A stretch of 64,000 nucleotides of DNA from Planctomycetota bacterium (GTDB lineage Bacteria > Planctomycetota > SZUA-567), in the NCBI GenBank assembly GCA_020060765.1, contig JAGUZQ010000098.1:1-64000 (forward strand). The letters are read 5' to 3'. Each line of letters starts with the position of its first letter. Position 1 is the stretch's first letter. The position numbers were made by a program, and so were the translations under genes. Of the stretch, positions 51,254 through 60,023 are shown one piece after another. A model generated the notes under the pieces. The model saw only the letters and a program-made list of their open reading frames with translations, made no database searches and was not told where the DNA came from.

Positions 51254-51757
51254 ATGAACCTGACCATAACCAGAAACGGAAACGGGAAAAAGGCGCGCCC
51301 CGACGCCGACCGCCTGGAAAGCCTGTCTCCCGGCGCGGAGCCGGTTGAGGCGTCTGTCACGGTGCGCGACGGCGCGGAGGTGGCGCTGGAATGCCTGCGC
51401 CGGGGCATGTCCGAGGAGCGGATTCTTTCTGTCCTGCGCCGGGAGCACGGGATGCGCCCCACGCAGGCGGCCAACTGGCTGGAGCGCGCCTACGAAACAT
51501 TACGCGGCCTGCACGAACGGCGCGCTCCCATCGCCAAACTCGCGCGCGCGGTGGAGCAGCGCGAGCACATTGTCGAGAAAGCCCTGGCTAACAACGACTA
51601 TCGCATCGCCTTGTCGGCGATCGAAAGCCGCGACAAAATTCTGGGGCTGGGCGACAGCGACCTGACCGCCGAGGATCAGGCCGCGCGCAGCCTGCTGCAA
51701 CTGGCTGAACTCGCGCGCAACTCGGCGAATATGACGGATGAGGGACTGAGTCCCTGA
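51254..51757 (+). CDS. Putative terminase small subunit
   Basis: 167 residues. A helix-turn-helix-like centre (about 55-80; M-S-E-E-R-I-L-S-V-L-R-R-E-H-G-M-R-P-T-Q) comes before a long helix and the segment A-L-A-N-N-D-Y-R-I-A-L-S-A-I-E-S-R-D-K-I-L-G-L. The 'ND/GDY..AL.A...R.KLLGL' type of tail is common in small terminase subunits, which recognise the packaging site. The large subunit lies 4 kb further instead of next to it, so the call rests on pattern only. Confidence 0.5.
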   Translation: MNLTITRNGNGKKARPDADRLESLSPGAEPVEASVTVRDGAEVALECLRRGMSEERILSVLRREHGMRPTQAANWLERAYETLRGLHERRAPIAKLARAVEQREHIVEKALANNDYRIALSAIESRDKILGLGDSDLTAEDQAARSLLQLAELARNSANMTDEGLSP

Positions 51758-51769
51758 AAAGGAGAACAA

Positions 51770-52456
51770 ATGTCTGCATACGAAAACAATCCCGAACTCC
51801 CGGCGCCGCCCACGCGCACGCCGGTAACGGTGGAGCCTACCCGTATCGACCGCGACACGCGCACTCTGGAGGTGACTCTCACCACCGCTTCGCGCGACCG
51901 CCAGGGCGATGTGGTCGAGCCGACGGGTCTGGACTTTTCCAACTATCTGAAAAACCCGGTAGTGCTCTGGGCGCACGACCTGTCTCTGCCGCCGGTGGGA
52001 AAAGTGCTGAATGTCACGGTCGGCCCGCGCGAAGTCAGCGCCAGGGTGTTGTTCGCGTCGACCGAATTCGCGCGCGAGGTGTTTGACCTCTACGCTGACG
52101 GATTCCTGAATGCCTGGTCGGTCGGGTTTATTCCGAAAAAATGGAACCGGCTGCCGTCGGGCGGAAACGCTCCCGGCGGATGCCACGTGCTTGAAGCCGA
52201 GGTGGTCGAAGTCTCTGCCGTGCCGGTGCCAGCCAATCCCGAGGCGCTGACGCGGATGCTTTCCCACATCAAGAGCATCCGTCTCCGCGACAGTCTCGAA
52301 CAGAGAGCCCCGAAACCGATCACACTGGCGCAACTGGGAGTGCTCGGCCGCAAGATGGTGGAAGCGCTGACCCCCCGCCTCACCCGCCGCTGCCTCGACC
52401 TGGCCCGCGGGGTGGCTGCGCCACACGCATACTCGCAAGCGTTGGCGAACGCATAA
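51770..52456 (+). CDS. Prohead protease (HK97 family, U35-like)
   Basis: 228 residues; AAAAGGAGAACAA before the ATG. It shows the family order: V-T-L-T-T-A-S-R-D-R-Q-G-D-V-V-E-P-x-G, N-Y-L-K-N-P-V-V-L-W-A-H-D (the catalytic His), F-L-N-A-W-S-V-G-F (the catalytic Ser) and L-E-A-E-V-V-E-V-S-A-V-P-V-P-A-N-P. It cleaves scaffold and capsid precursors during head maturation. It lies before the capsid gene, as expected, with an antisense gene in between. Confidence 0.9.
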   Translation: MSAYENNPELPAPPTRTPVTVEPTRIDRDTRTLEVTLTTASRDRQGDVVEPTGLDFSNYLKNPVVLWAHDLSLPPVGKVLNVTVGPREVSARVLFASTEFAREVFDLYADGFLNAWSVGFIPKKWNRLPSGGNAPGGCHVLEAEVVEVSAVPVPANPEALTRMLSHIKSIRLRDSLEQRAPKPITLAQLGVLGRKMVEALTPRLTRRCLDLARGVAAPHAYSQALANA

Positions 52457-52503
52457 TTCTGTCGCGCTCCCTTCGTTCGCGGTTTAAAGGGAATCGTACG
52501 AAA

Positions 52504-52532
52504 CGTCATTCCCGCGAAGGCGGGAATCCAGG
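52504..52532 (+). repeat. 29-bp palindromic repeat, copy 6
   Basis: Consensus form, 48 bp after the protease stop. A partial second copy (cgggaatccagg) lies near 52634-52645. Confidence 0.8.
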
Positions 52533-52692
52533 CGGGGAAACCTTCGCAATACATTAACCGCGGGCGAAGACCGCGAGGAAATAACATGCGCACGATAACG
52601 CCTGCGAAAAAAGTCAGCGGCGACCCGCCGCCGGGAATCCAGGAGGGGAAACCTTCGCGTCTACGCAAAACGACGCAAGCGAAAAAACAAGT

Positions 52693-52719
52693 CCCCTCTC
52701 CCCCTATAGGGGGAGAGGG
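52693..52719. terminator. Perfect hairpin after the protease gene
   Basis: ccctctccccc (52694-52704), loop tata, gggggagaggg (52709-52719). It lies between the protease and the convergent antisense gene. Without a T-run its terminator role is uncertain; related GC-rich arms recur at 54438 and 60024. Confidence 0.5.
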
Positions 52720-52740
52720 TTAGGGTGAGGGGGAACATTG

Positions 52741-53109
52741 CTATCGCGGCGCCGACAACCCCCGCACGAGGCGGTGAATACCGAAGATAATCGCGCCACT
52801 GGCAACGACGTAGGATTGTCCCGGCTTGGCCGTTGAGTAGGTAAAGGCGGTAATGGCGACACCGGCAATCAGGCCAATGATGCCGTACAGCATATCGTTA
52901 TTGGCGTCTGTCTTGCGCTGTTTCATCTCTTCGGTGACGGGAAGGTTTTTCAGGATAAGCCCGGCGGTTTCGTGGTCGAGACCTTCCTGCATGAGGCGGC
53001 TGCCGATTTCGATATCGTTGTGCCCGGCATTCTTCATCTCGACGGCAAGACGGAACTTGTCTTCCGGTATCAACTCCTGCGGAGCTACCGCAACGGCTTC
53101 TTCTGTCAT
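52741..53109 (-). CDS. Antisense small membrane protein inside the prophage
   Basis: 122 residues, AAAGGATGACAC before the ATG. The N-terminal half is soluble and helical (I-E-I-G-S-R-L-M-Q-E-G-L-D-H-E-T-A). Two membrane helices follow (about 72-90, M-L-Y-G-I-I-G-L-I-A-G-V-A-I-T-A-F; about 98-115). It is transcribed against the head genes, typical of a moron expressed in the lysogen. No family recognised. Possible roles are exclusion or host surface change, neither of which the sequence shows. Confidence 0.68.
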   Translation of the reverse strand: MTEEAVAVAPQELIPEDKFRLAVEMKNAGHNDIEIGSRLMQEGLDHETAGLILKNLPVTEEMKQRKTDANNDMLYGIIGLIAGVAITAFTYSTAKPGQSYVVASGAIIFGIHRLVRGLSAPR

Positions 53110-53250
53110 GTGTCATCCTTTGTGAAAATTCGCCCAGACGAAACTGTATACATTATATAAAGCGCGCCGTCAGGCGCAAAATAAAAAATGGTGAGAATCG
53201 GCTGCATGGACAAACTGGTCATTGGGGAACATAGCGGTGAGGAATCTTCC

Positions 53251-53290
53251 CGATAACCCGTCAACCCGTCCACCCGTCAACCCAACACAG
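53251..53290. repeat. Tandem octamer repeat (locus 4)
   Basis: cgataacc, cgtcaacc, cgtccacc, cgtcaacc, caacacag: exact 8-nt period, directly before the AAAGG of the capsid gene. Confidence 0.75.
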
Positions 53291-53301
53291 AAAGGAACAA
53301 A

Positions 53302-54396
53302 ATGAACGAGAACGTGAATCTTTCCGACCAGCAGTTCGGAACTTTGCTTGACGAGATGGCCAGGCGCTTCCAGCCGGTCATCGAGGAAAAGGCGCACCAG
53401 GCCATGCGCGACGCCGGGCTGACCAAGGTCGACCGCAAGCACGCCATGTTCCCCGGCGCCGACGACGCGAACCTGCCCGCCAAGGAACGGAGCTACCGTT
53501 TTTTCCGCGCGGTGCTCGGGGGCGACCTGCTGGGACTGAAGGCGCTGTCGGAAGGCAGCACCACCGCCGGGGGCTACCTGGTGCCTGACGGTTTCCGCGA
53601 GGAAATCATCGCGCGCCTGCCCGACCTGTCCGAACTCGCGCCCTACGTGCGGGTAGTGCCGGTGCGCGCCGACACCGGCAATGTTCCCAGTCTCGCTACT
53701 GACATCGCCATCACCTGGCGCGGCGGCGCGACTGCGGAAAATACGGCGTTTGGCGAAAGCGATCCCGTGCTGGGACAGTTGACCTGGAGCCTGAAACGCG
53801 CCGACGCCATCACCAAGATGAGCCGCGAACTGGTGGCCGATTCCGCGCCCAGCATCGTCGAATTCGTCACGCGGCTGTTCCGCGAAGCCATCGCCACCGA
53901 ACGCGACAAGATGATCGCGGTAGGCGACGGCACCACTCAGCCGCAGGGCATCTACTCCGCGTCCGGCATCGAATCGGTCTCGGTCGGCGGCGCGCTGACT
54001 TTCGCCAAACTGGTGGAACTGGAACAGACCCTGCCGCGCAAGTACCGCACGCGCGGACGCTGGATCATGAACGGCACCAACCTGCGCCGCATCTACTCGC
54101 TGGAAGACGACAACGGCCGCCCGCTCTTCGTGCGCGACATGGTGGCGGGCGTTCCCGAAAGCCGCATCCTGGGCTACCCGGTCGGCCAGCAGGACAATCT
54201 GCCTGATCACACCATTTTCTTCGGCGACCTCGGGTATTACCTCTGGTTCGACCGCGAGGAGATGGGAGTGGAATCGACCACCTTCGGCGGCGACGCTTTC
54301 GAGAAACACCAGACTTGGGTAAAAGTGTGGGAGCGCGCCGACGGCAAGGTCGGCCTGAGCGAAGCTTTCGTCAAGGGAGCAGGCATCACGGCATAA
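53302..54396 (+). CDS. Major capsid protein (HK97 fold)
   Basis: 364 residues. A short helical N-terminal delta domain (about 1-75) precedes the mature capsid, which begins with L-S-E-G-S-T-T-A-G-G-Y-L-V-P, the usual start of HK97-type coats. Further family motifs are W-R-G-G-A-T-A-E-N-T-A-F-G-E-S, S-R-E-L-V-A-D-S-A-P-S-I and the tail A-F-E-K-H-Q-T-W-V-K-V-W-E-R. It forms the icosahedral shell. The short delta domain suggests an internal scaffold cut by the protease upstream. Confidence 0.93.
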   Translation: MNENVNLSDQQFGTLLDEMARRFQPVIEEKAHQAMRDAGLTKVDRKHAMFPGADDANLPAKERSYRFFRAVLGGDLLGLKALSEGSTTAGGYLVPDGFREEIIARLPDLSELAPYVRVVPVRADTGNVPSLATDIAITWRGGATAENTAFGESDPVLGQLTWSLKRADAITKMSRELVADSAPSIVEFVTRLFREAIATERDKMIAVGDGTTQPQGIYSASGIESVSVGGALTFAKLVELEQTLPRKYRTRGRWIMNGTNLRRIYSLEDDNGRPLFVRDMVAGVPESRILGYPVGQQDNLPDHTIFFGDLGYYLWFDREEMGVESTTFGGDAFEKHQTWVKVWERADGKVGLSEAFVKGAGITA

Positions 54397-54672
54397 TCCT
54401 GCGGAAACCATTTCTGCCCTCGCAAAACTGAAAGCCTCCCCCTCTCCCCTTGGGCGAGGGCAGGGATGAGGGGATACTATAGCAACATACAGGCGATCTT
54501 GATTTGCAACTGAAGAAAATAGCCAAGCGTTATCAAGTTTTTCGCGGCGGGGAGGCGCATCATCCGGTTTGACCACGGCCAGTCCGCGAGCCGGTCGGGA
54601 CGGGCGCGCTGACAAATAACTGCGGCTCTCCCGCGCTTCTCCGCCGCTTTTATGCGAGTGATACAAGAAGCA

Positions 54673-54701
54673 CGTCATTCCCGCGAAGGCGGGAATCCAG
54701 G
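54673..54701 (+). repeat. 29-bp palindromic repeat, copy 7
   Basis: Consensus form, in the gap before the glycosyltransferase gene. Confidence 0.8.
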
Positions 54702-54790
54702 CGGTGTTGCTGACGATTTAGAGAAAGACCCGTGTTTTGATAAATCTGCAGCAACTCATAAACAAAAGTTAATGTACTCCCAGCGAGTAT

Positions 54791-54822
54791 AAACCCAGTA
54801 ACCCAATAAGCCATCAACCCAA
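54791..54822. repeat. Tandem octamer repeat (locus 5)
   Basis: aaacccag, taacccaa, taagccat, caacccaa, ending at the GAAAGG site of the next gene. Confidence 0.65.
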
Positions 54823-54834
54823 GAAAGGAATGAC

Positions 54835-55689
54835 ATGCCAGCACCTGATTTTGATGACGTCCTGGTCGAGCCTCTGCTGGAACGCGGAGCGATGGACGGC
54901 AAGGTCGACGTCGTCATTCCCTGCTACCGGGCGGAAAGGCATCTGCCCTTGCTGCTGAAAAGCATGAATGCAATTTTCACCGCCACGCCGGAATTGTGCA
55001 ATGTGATAGTAGTCATTGACGGCGACGACTACGAACCGGAGGAAACGATTCTCGCACACGTGCCGGAAAATGTGAGTGCACGTGCGGCTAAATTGTCGAA
55101 AAACACCGGCTATGCCCACGCCAGCAATGTCGGCACGGAACTGGGGCGCGCGCCGTACATATTATTATTGAATGCCGACGTGCAGGCGCGGGATGATTTT
55201 GTCACGCCCCTGGTCGAAGCGCTGGAAAGCAATCCCGAAGCGGCGGCGGCGGGCGGGCTTATTCTTGATCCGCGCGGCAGGATTCACAGTTGCGGCTCGG
55301 AATACAATCCCGCTTCGCTGTGCTACGACCATGTGCATCGCGACTGTCCCGCCGATCTGGACGATCCGTACGTGCGTGAGCCAGGCGAGCGGGATATGCT
55401 GACGGCGGCGGTTTTCCTGGTGCGCAGACGCGACTTCGAGGACGCAGGCGGCTTTGACGAAGCTTATGTACAGGCGTATTTCGAAGACACCGATCTGTGC
55501 ATGAAACTGCGCCATGCTGGCAAGAAAATACTTTATGTCCCTGCCAGCATATCCATGCACGAGTGCGGCCATAGCGGCGTCTCTTCACACAAGTTTTACG
55601 CGCACAATCGCGACCTCTTCCACCGCCGCTGGGTCGAGACCGGACTGGTCTACAAATTCGCGGAGGAACGTCGAACAAGCGAAGCATAA
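54835..55689 (+). CDS. Family 2 glycosyltransferase inside the head module
   Basis: 284 residues of GT-A type. V-D-V-V-I-P-C-Y-R-A-E-R-H opens the nucleotide-sugar domain (about 24-35). N-x-G-Y-A-H-A-S-N and L-L-L-N-A-D-V-Q-A-R-D-D (the DxD region, here N-A-D) follow. The acceptor part has L-V-R-R-R-D-F-E-D-A-G-G-F-D-E and Y-F-E-D-T-D-L-C-M-K. This is the rhamnosyltransferase-like GT2 pattern. No membrane helix. It lies between capsid and terminase genes, so a virion protein or the host surface polysaccharide could be the acceptor. GAAAGG precedes the start. Confidence 0.85.
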   Translation: MPAPDFDDVLVEPLLERGAMDGKVDVVIPCYRAERHLPLLLKSMNAIFTATPELCNVIVVIDGDDYEPEETILAHVPENVSARAAKLSKNTGYAHASNVGTELGRAPYILLLNADVQARDDFVTPLVEALESNPEAAAAGGLILDPRGRIHSCGSEYNPASLCYDHVHRDCPADLDDPYVREPGERDMLTAAVFLVRRRDFEDAGGFDEAYVQAYFEDTDLCMKLRHAGKKILYVPASISMHECGHSGVSSHKFYAHNRDLFHRRWVETGLVYKFAEERRTSEA

Positions 55690-55734
55690 GCTGATACCGC
55701 ATATCTCAGCAACTTACAAACGGAGATACCAAAA

Positions 55735-57084
55735 GTGAATGCCACGATTGCAAGAAACCTGATGGAACGCCTGAAATGCGACCCGGCGTTTTTCTGCAAA
55801 AACGTACTGGGCGTGGAACCGTGGGAAAAGCAGTTGGAAGTCCTGCGCAAGCTCCGCGACGGCGACCGGGTAGCGGTGCGCTCCGGCCACGGCACTGGCA
55901 AAAGTTTCATCGCCGCCGCCGCCGCGCTATGGTTTCTTTATTCGCATCATCCCGCGAAAGTCATTACCACCGCGCCGACGTGGAATCAGGTCAGGCATAT
56001 CTTGTGGAACGAGATCAAACGCCTGCACGCATTCGCGGTCGTGCAACTGGGAGGAACCTCTTTGGAGGAACGGATTAAAATCAGTCCCGATTCCTTCGCC
56101 ATCGGCTTTTCCACCGACGAAGCCGAACGCTTTCAGGGTTTTCACGCGGAACATGTGTTGGTGATTCTCGACGAAGCACCGGGCGTGCGTGAGGAAATCT
56201 GGCACGCGGCGGAAACTTTGCTGACCGGACGGGTGGGGAAAATTCTCGCCATCGGCAATCCCACCCGACCCGCCGGATTGTTTTACGAAGCATTTCGCGA
56301 CGGTTCGGGCTGGGACAGAGTGCATATCTCCTGTCTCGATTCGCCCAACGTCGGCGGCGATGTCAAGTTTCCTCGGCTGGTCACCGAACGTTGGCTGGAC
56401 TCGCGCAGGCGGGAATGGGGCGAGGATTCGCCGTTGTGGCAGGCGCGGGTGCTGGGCGAATTTCCCGAGGACGACATCAATCTGCTGGTGCCGCGCAAGT
56501 GGCTGGAATTGAAAAAGGCAAAACCAGAACAGCGCGGACAATTGCGCCTGGGCGTGGACGTGGCGCGGCAGGGGAACGACTCGACAGTGTTTCTTGTACA
56601 CGCTGAAACAGAGATTTTGCATCTCGAAGCCCGGCACGGCTGGAGCACGATGGAGACGGCGGGGCGGGTGATTGCGCTGATGAAGCAATTCAATCTCGAC
56701 GCCAACGAAGTGTTTGTAGACGATACCGGACTCGGCGCGGGAGTGACAGACCGTTTGCGCGAACAGGGGTATTACGTGCGCGCGGTGCTGGCCGCCAGTC
56801 GCGCGGAAGACGCCGAACATTTTTCCAATCTGCGCGCGGAATGCTACTGGCGGCTCAGGCAAAGCCTGTCGCCCGACGGCAGCCTGTCAATTCCGGAAAA
56901 CGAAACCGAATTGCGGCGGGAACTGGGCGCGTTGACTTTTTCCTATTCCTCCAGCGGCGCGATAAAAATCGTGGACAAGGTGGAACTGCGCGGGCGGCTT
57001 TCCGGTTCGCCCGACCACGCCGACGCGCTGGCGTTGACTTTCGCAGGTATCAACAACGCCGCGCCGGAAGTGATGATTATCTAG
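55735..57084 (+). CDS. Terminase large subunit
   Basis: 449 residues from a GTG with GGAG upstream. ATPase: Walker A G-H-G-T-G-K-S at 51-57, Walker B V-L-V-I-L-D-E at 141-147, coupling motif I-G-N-P-T-R. Nuclease (RNase H-like): G-V-D-V-A-R-Q-G-N-D at about 265-274, V-D-D-T-G-L-G-A-G-V and the final H-A-D-A-L. It pumps DNA into the prohead and cuts it. All catalytic residues look intact. Confidence 0.93.
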   Translation: MNATIARNLMERLKCDPAFFCKNVLGVEPWEKQLEVLRKLRDGDRVAVRSGHGTGKSFIAAAAALWFLYSHHPAKVITTAPTWNQVRHILWNEIKRLHAFAVVQLGGTSLEERIKISPDSFAIGFSTDEAERFQGFHAEHVLVILDEAPGVREEIWHAAETLLTGRVGKILAIGNPTRPAGLFYEAFRDGSGWDRVHISCLDSPNVGGDVKFPRLVTERWLDSRRREWGEDSPLWQARVLGEFPEDDINLLVPRKWLELKKAKPEQRGQLRLGVDVARQGNDSTVFLVHAETEILHLEARHGWSTMETAGRVIALMKQFNLDANEVFVDDTGLGAGVTDRLREQGYYVRAVLAASRAEDAEHFSNLRAECYWRLRQSLSPDGSLSIPENETELRRELGALTFSYSSSGAIKIVDKVELRGRLSGSPDHADALALTFAGINNAAPEVMII

Positions 57085-57106
57085 TCCCCTTATGCAGGAG
57101 CTCAAA

Positions 57107-58249
57107 ATGAAATTGACGCAACGCATGAAAACCGCCTGGGAAATGTTGCGCGGGCGGGAAACGAAATCGATAAAACCGGTGTTCCGCTCGTTCGCACCCG
57201 GAACAGGCGAGGCTTTATGGCGGGATGACCCGCAGCAACAGGTGCGGATGTGCCGCCATTGGGTGTACGTGGCGGTCCGGAGCATTGCGGCGAAAGTCGC
57301 AGGCACGCCGATCATGTTTCTTGATGAGAAGACTGGCGAGAAATTGCCGCACGCGCATCCCCTGCCGAAACTTTTTCGCGAGGTCAACCCTTTCGAAACC
57401 GCCGTCGGCTTGTGGATGAAGACGGTGATGTTTCTGGAACTGACCGGCAACGCCTTCTGGTACGTAGCGCGAAACGGCCTCGGGGCGGTAGCGGAAATCT
57501 GGATCCTGCCCAGCCAGAACATGCGCGTGTTGCCCAGCCGTACACGGTTTATCGACGGCTATATTTTCCGCAACGCTGGAGTGGAGGAGCGGTTCGAGGT
57601 CGATGAAATCATTCATCTCAAATACCCGTCACCGGAGTCGCAATTTTACGGGGTAGGGCCACTGCAGGCCGCAGCCGAATCAGTCGACGCGCACGCCGCG
57701 ATGAAAACAGCTGAGCGGCGCAGTTTTGAAACCGGCGCTTTTCCCGGTCTGGCAATCCAGACCGACGAGAAGCTTTCGCCCGATGTGCGGCGCAGGCTGG
57801 AGGAAACTTTTGCCGCCGGTTTCAGCGGCGCGGAACGCGCAGGCAAGACCCTGATTCTCGAACAGGGCTTGAAGGTGCGTCCCTTCACGTTCAGTCCGCG
57901 CGAGATGGATTTTCTGGAAAGTTCCAAAATGACGCGCGACGAGATCCTGTCGGTGTTCGGGGTGCCTGCGGCAGTGGCGGGAATCGCCGAGGACGTCAAC
58001 CGCGCGTCCGCCGAGGCAATGCTCTACACCTTTGCAGAAAACACGATCCTGCCGAAACTGCGGATGATCGAGGCTCAGCTTACGCAGGACTTGTGCAGCA
58101 CGTTTTCCCCGGAAATCGCGGCGCGGTTCGACAATCCCGTGCCGGCAGTGCGCGCCGAAGATCGGGCGGATATGGTCGCGCGCGTCGCCAACGGCATCAC
58201 CACCCCTGACGAGGAACGGGCGCGTCTGGGACTGCTCGCGAGAGGATAG
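57107..58249 (+). CDS. Portal protein (HK97 family)
   Basis: The ATG at 57107 follows CAGGAGCTCAAA; 380 residues. It has the clip/stem pattern of HK97-type portals: V-Y-V-A-V-R-S-I-A-A-K-V-A-G-T-P, N-P-F-E-T-A-V-G-L-W, L-T-G-N-A-F-W-Y-V-A-R-N, V-D-E-I-I-H-L-K-Y-P-S-P and G-V-G-P-L-Q-A-A-A. The C-terminal V-F-G-V-P-A-A-V-A-G-I and F-A-E-N-T-I-L-P-K are also typical. The dodecamer forms the DNA entry vertex. It lies directly behind the terminase. Confidence 0.92.
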   Translation: MKLTQRMKTAWEMLRGRETKSIKPVFRSFAPGTGEALWRDDPQQQVRMCRHWVYVAVRSIAAKVAGTPIMFLDEKTGEKLPHAHPLPKLFREVNPFETAVGLWMKTVMFLELTGNAFWYVARNGLGAVAEIWILPSQNMRVLPSRTRFIDGYIFRNAGVEERFEVDEIIHLKYPSPESQFYGVGPLQAAAESVDAHAAMKTAERRSFETGAFPGLAIQTDEKLSPDVRRRLEETFAAGFSGAERAGKTLILEQGLKVRPFTFSPREMDFLESSKMTRDEILSVFGVPAAVAGIAEDVNRASAEAMLYTFAENTILPKLRMIEAQLTQDLCSTFSPEIAARFDNPVPAVRAEDRADMVARVANGITTPDEERARLGLLARG

Positions 58250-58251
58250 GC

Positions 58252-59217
58252 ATGCGCGTGCATTACGCGACCGAATACGAGGGGATGGGAAATTCCTATG
58301 GCTATTCGGTGCATAACGCCCGCGTGAAACAGGCGCTGGCGGCACAGGGAGCAGAGTTTTCGGAAGACGCGCGTATCGCTTTTCACGTCGCGAGCGCGTC
58401 CGTATTCAAGCCTGCCGCGGACAAGATAAATGTACTTTATACCGCGTGGGAAAGCGATTCGCTGACAGATGAAGCGGCGGAATCGTATGCACGGGCGGAT
58501 CTTATCTTGGTGACTGCGCCGTTCCTGGTGAATGTTTTTAAGCAGGCGCTGCCGGATAAGGAAGTCCTTTGCGTGCATTTGGGAGTGGATACGGATCAAT
58601 ACCGTTATGTGCGTCGGCACTATGACCAGAGAAAACCGTTCCGTTATCTCTGGGTTGGTGCGCCTAATGCGCGCAAGGGATTTGAAGTCATTTTGCAGGC
58701 GTGGAAGCTATTTGAAAACAATCCTGCTGCAGAATTATATCTGAAGACGACTGTTACAGGCAAATACGCGATACATGGTAACGTAATATTTGATTCACGC
58801 CGGTTGCCGGAACAGGTTTTGGCGTCGCTGTACCAAAGTTGTCACGCATTCGTGTTTCCATCTTTTGGTGAAGGTTTCGGGCTGACGTTGTTCGAAGCGC
58901 TGGCGTGCGGGTGCCCGGCGATCTGGACCGACTGCACGGCGATGAAGGATTATCTGGGCGCGAATTACGGCTATCCCCTGCAAGGAAAACCGGTGCCCAG
59001 CGCGGTGGGAAACCTGTGCCAGTGCGACGCGGGAGAGCTGGCGGCAAAAATGGCGCAGGTGCGGGAAGATTACGCGAATAACCGGGCTTTGCGCAAAGCC
59101 GCGCGCGCGGCAAAACTGGTGCGGCAGGAATTCACCTGGGATAACACGGCGCGGAAGATTATCGGGGTGCTGGGAGAGGAGATGAGGACTGTTGCATTGG
59201 AAGACAACAAATGGTGA
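58252..59217 (+). CDS. Family 4-type (GT-B) glycosyltransferase inside the head module
   Basis: 321 residues. GT-B architecture with a short N-domain (about 1-110) and a GT1/GT4 C-domain. Key motifs are F-R-Y-L-W-V-G-A-P-N-A-R-K-G-F-E, F-V-F-P-S-F-G-E-G-F-G-L-T-L-F-E-A-L-A-C-G-C-P and the E-x7-E pair G-E-G-F-G-L-T-L-F-E. The start lies 3 nt after the portal stop with AGGATAGGC in front, so it is part of the operon. With the GT2 gene this gives two sugar transferases embedded in the head module. Confidence 0.85.
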   Translation: MRVHYATEYEGMGNSYGYSVHNARVKQALAAQGAEFSEDARIAFHVASASVFKPAADKINVLYTAWESDSLTDEAAESYARADLILVTAPFLVNVFKQALPDKEVLCVHLGVDTDQYRYVRRHYDQRKPFRYLWVGAPNARKGFEVILQAWKLFENNPAAELYLKTTVTGKYAIHGNVIFDSRRLPEQVLASLYQSCHAFVFPSFGEGFGLTLFEALACGCPAIWTDCTAMKDYLGANYGYPLQGKPVPSAVGNLCQCDAGELAAKMAQVREDYANNRALRKAARAAKLVRQEFTWDNTARKIIGVLGEEMRTVALEDNKW

Positions 59218-59238
59218 AAATTCTCCAAGACCCACGAA

Positions 59239-59267
59239 CTTCATTCCCGCGAAGGCGGGAATCCAGG
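59239..59267 (+). repeat. 29-bp palindromic repeat, copy 8
   Basis: Near-consensus copy, facing copy 9 across about 95 bp. Confidence 0.8.
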
Positions 59268-59361
59268 AGGCATGGACTGGTACGGGCAAAAGGTTTTTTT
59301 GTGAAGCTTTGCCGGAGATTTTTGCGAATACGAGTTGTTCTGGTTTGCAAAGATATCCCCG

Positions 59362-59388
59362 CCTGGATTCCCGCCTGCGCGGGAATGG
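59362..59388 (-). repeat. 29-bp palindromic repeat, copy 9 (inverted)
   Basis: cctggattcccgcctgcg followed by cgggaatgg; forms a facing pair with copy 8 before the connector gene. Confidence 0.8.
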
Positions 59389-59428
59389 CAAGTTCCGTAA
59401 AACTGACAACCAAAACAAGGAGAAGAAA

Positions 59429-59998
59429 ATGTCTGCCTCGACAGACCTGACGAGTTTGGCGAAATTGAAAACTTATCTGGGAATTGGAGCGAGCGAGCAT
59501 GACGAGTTGCTGGAGGCGTTGATCGACGCGGCTTCCGATGCGATCGAGCATTACTGCGGGCGCGAATTTGCGTACGGCTCTCGCATCGAAATCCGCGACG
59601 GTGTGGGCGCGCGCACGGTGGTGTTGAAATGCCGTCCGGTGGAAAGCGTGACCAGCGTGCATATCGACTCTGCGATGGAGTTCGACGACGGTGCTTTGCT
59701 GCCCGAAAGCGAGTATACGTTTTATCCGGAGGAAGGCTTATTAACGCGGATGGCGGGTGTGTTTTCGCCCGGCGTGCGCAATGTGAAAATCGTTTACGTG
59801 GCCGGGTATGAAGCGATTCCTCCGGCGGTGGAGCAGGCGGCCAATATTCTCGCGGCGCACTTTTTCCACCGCGGCCACCAGGGAGGCGACGGCATCGAGT
59901 CGGAAAATATTGGCAGCTACACCGTCAGTTACGACACCTCCGACTGGCCGCACCAGGCGCGCGCGCTGCTGGCGGAGTTTCGGGAAATGCTGGTGTGA
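59429..59998 (+). CDS. Head-tail connector (gp6-like)
   Basis: The ATG at 59429 (AAGGAGAAGAAA) gives 189 residues. The N-terminus is typical of gp6-like connectors: S-L-A-K-L-K-T-Y-L-G-I-G-x5-D-E-L-L-E-A-L-I-D-A-A-S-D-A-I-E-H-Y-C-G-R. The central beta part has C-R-P-V-E-S-V, and the C-terminal helix contains P-P-A-V-E-Q-A-A-N-I-L-A-A-H. It docks below the portal. The longer open frame upstream runs through the repeat pair and is not the gene. Confidence 0.85.
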   Translation: MSASTDLTSLAKLKTYLGIGASEHDELLEALIDAASDAIEHYCGREFAYGSRIEIRDGVGARTVVLKCRPVESVTSVHIDSAMEFDDGALLPESEYTFYPEEGLLTRMAGVFSPGVRNVKIVYVAGYEAIPPAVEQAANILAAHFFHRGHQGGDGIESENIGSYTVSYDTSDWPHQARALLAEFREMLV

Positions 59999-60023
59999 GC
60001 GCTATTCAAGTTAAGGATAAGTT

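Larger units (their letters stand above)
54397..54834. other. Non-coding gap after the capsid gene (438 bp)
   Basis: It contains GC-rich imperfect arms (about 54438-54475), a palindromic repeat (54673-54701) and octamer repeats (54791-54822). No frame here has a ribosome site. A gap this long inside a head module is unusual. Confidence 0.5.

Noticed and set aside
53170-54678. 502-codon open frame antisense to the capsid gene
   Set aside because: It mirrors the codon pattern of the real HK97 capsid gene, has low-complexity His/Gln/Ala-rich translation and no ribosome site. Similar long antisense frames over pilQ (11107-12924), metG (4909-6603) and the NuoEF gene (43025-44608) are rejected for the same reason.
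59219-59428. Upstream extension of the connector gene
   Set aside because: The open frame crosses a pair of palindromic repeats; the ATG at 59429 has a strong AAGGAG site and starts the family's conserved N-terminus.
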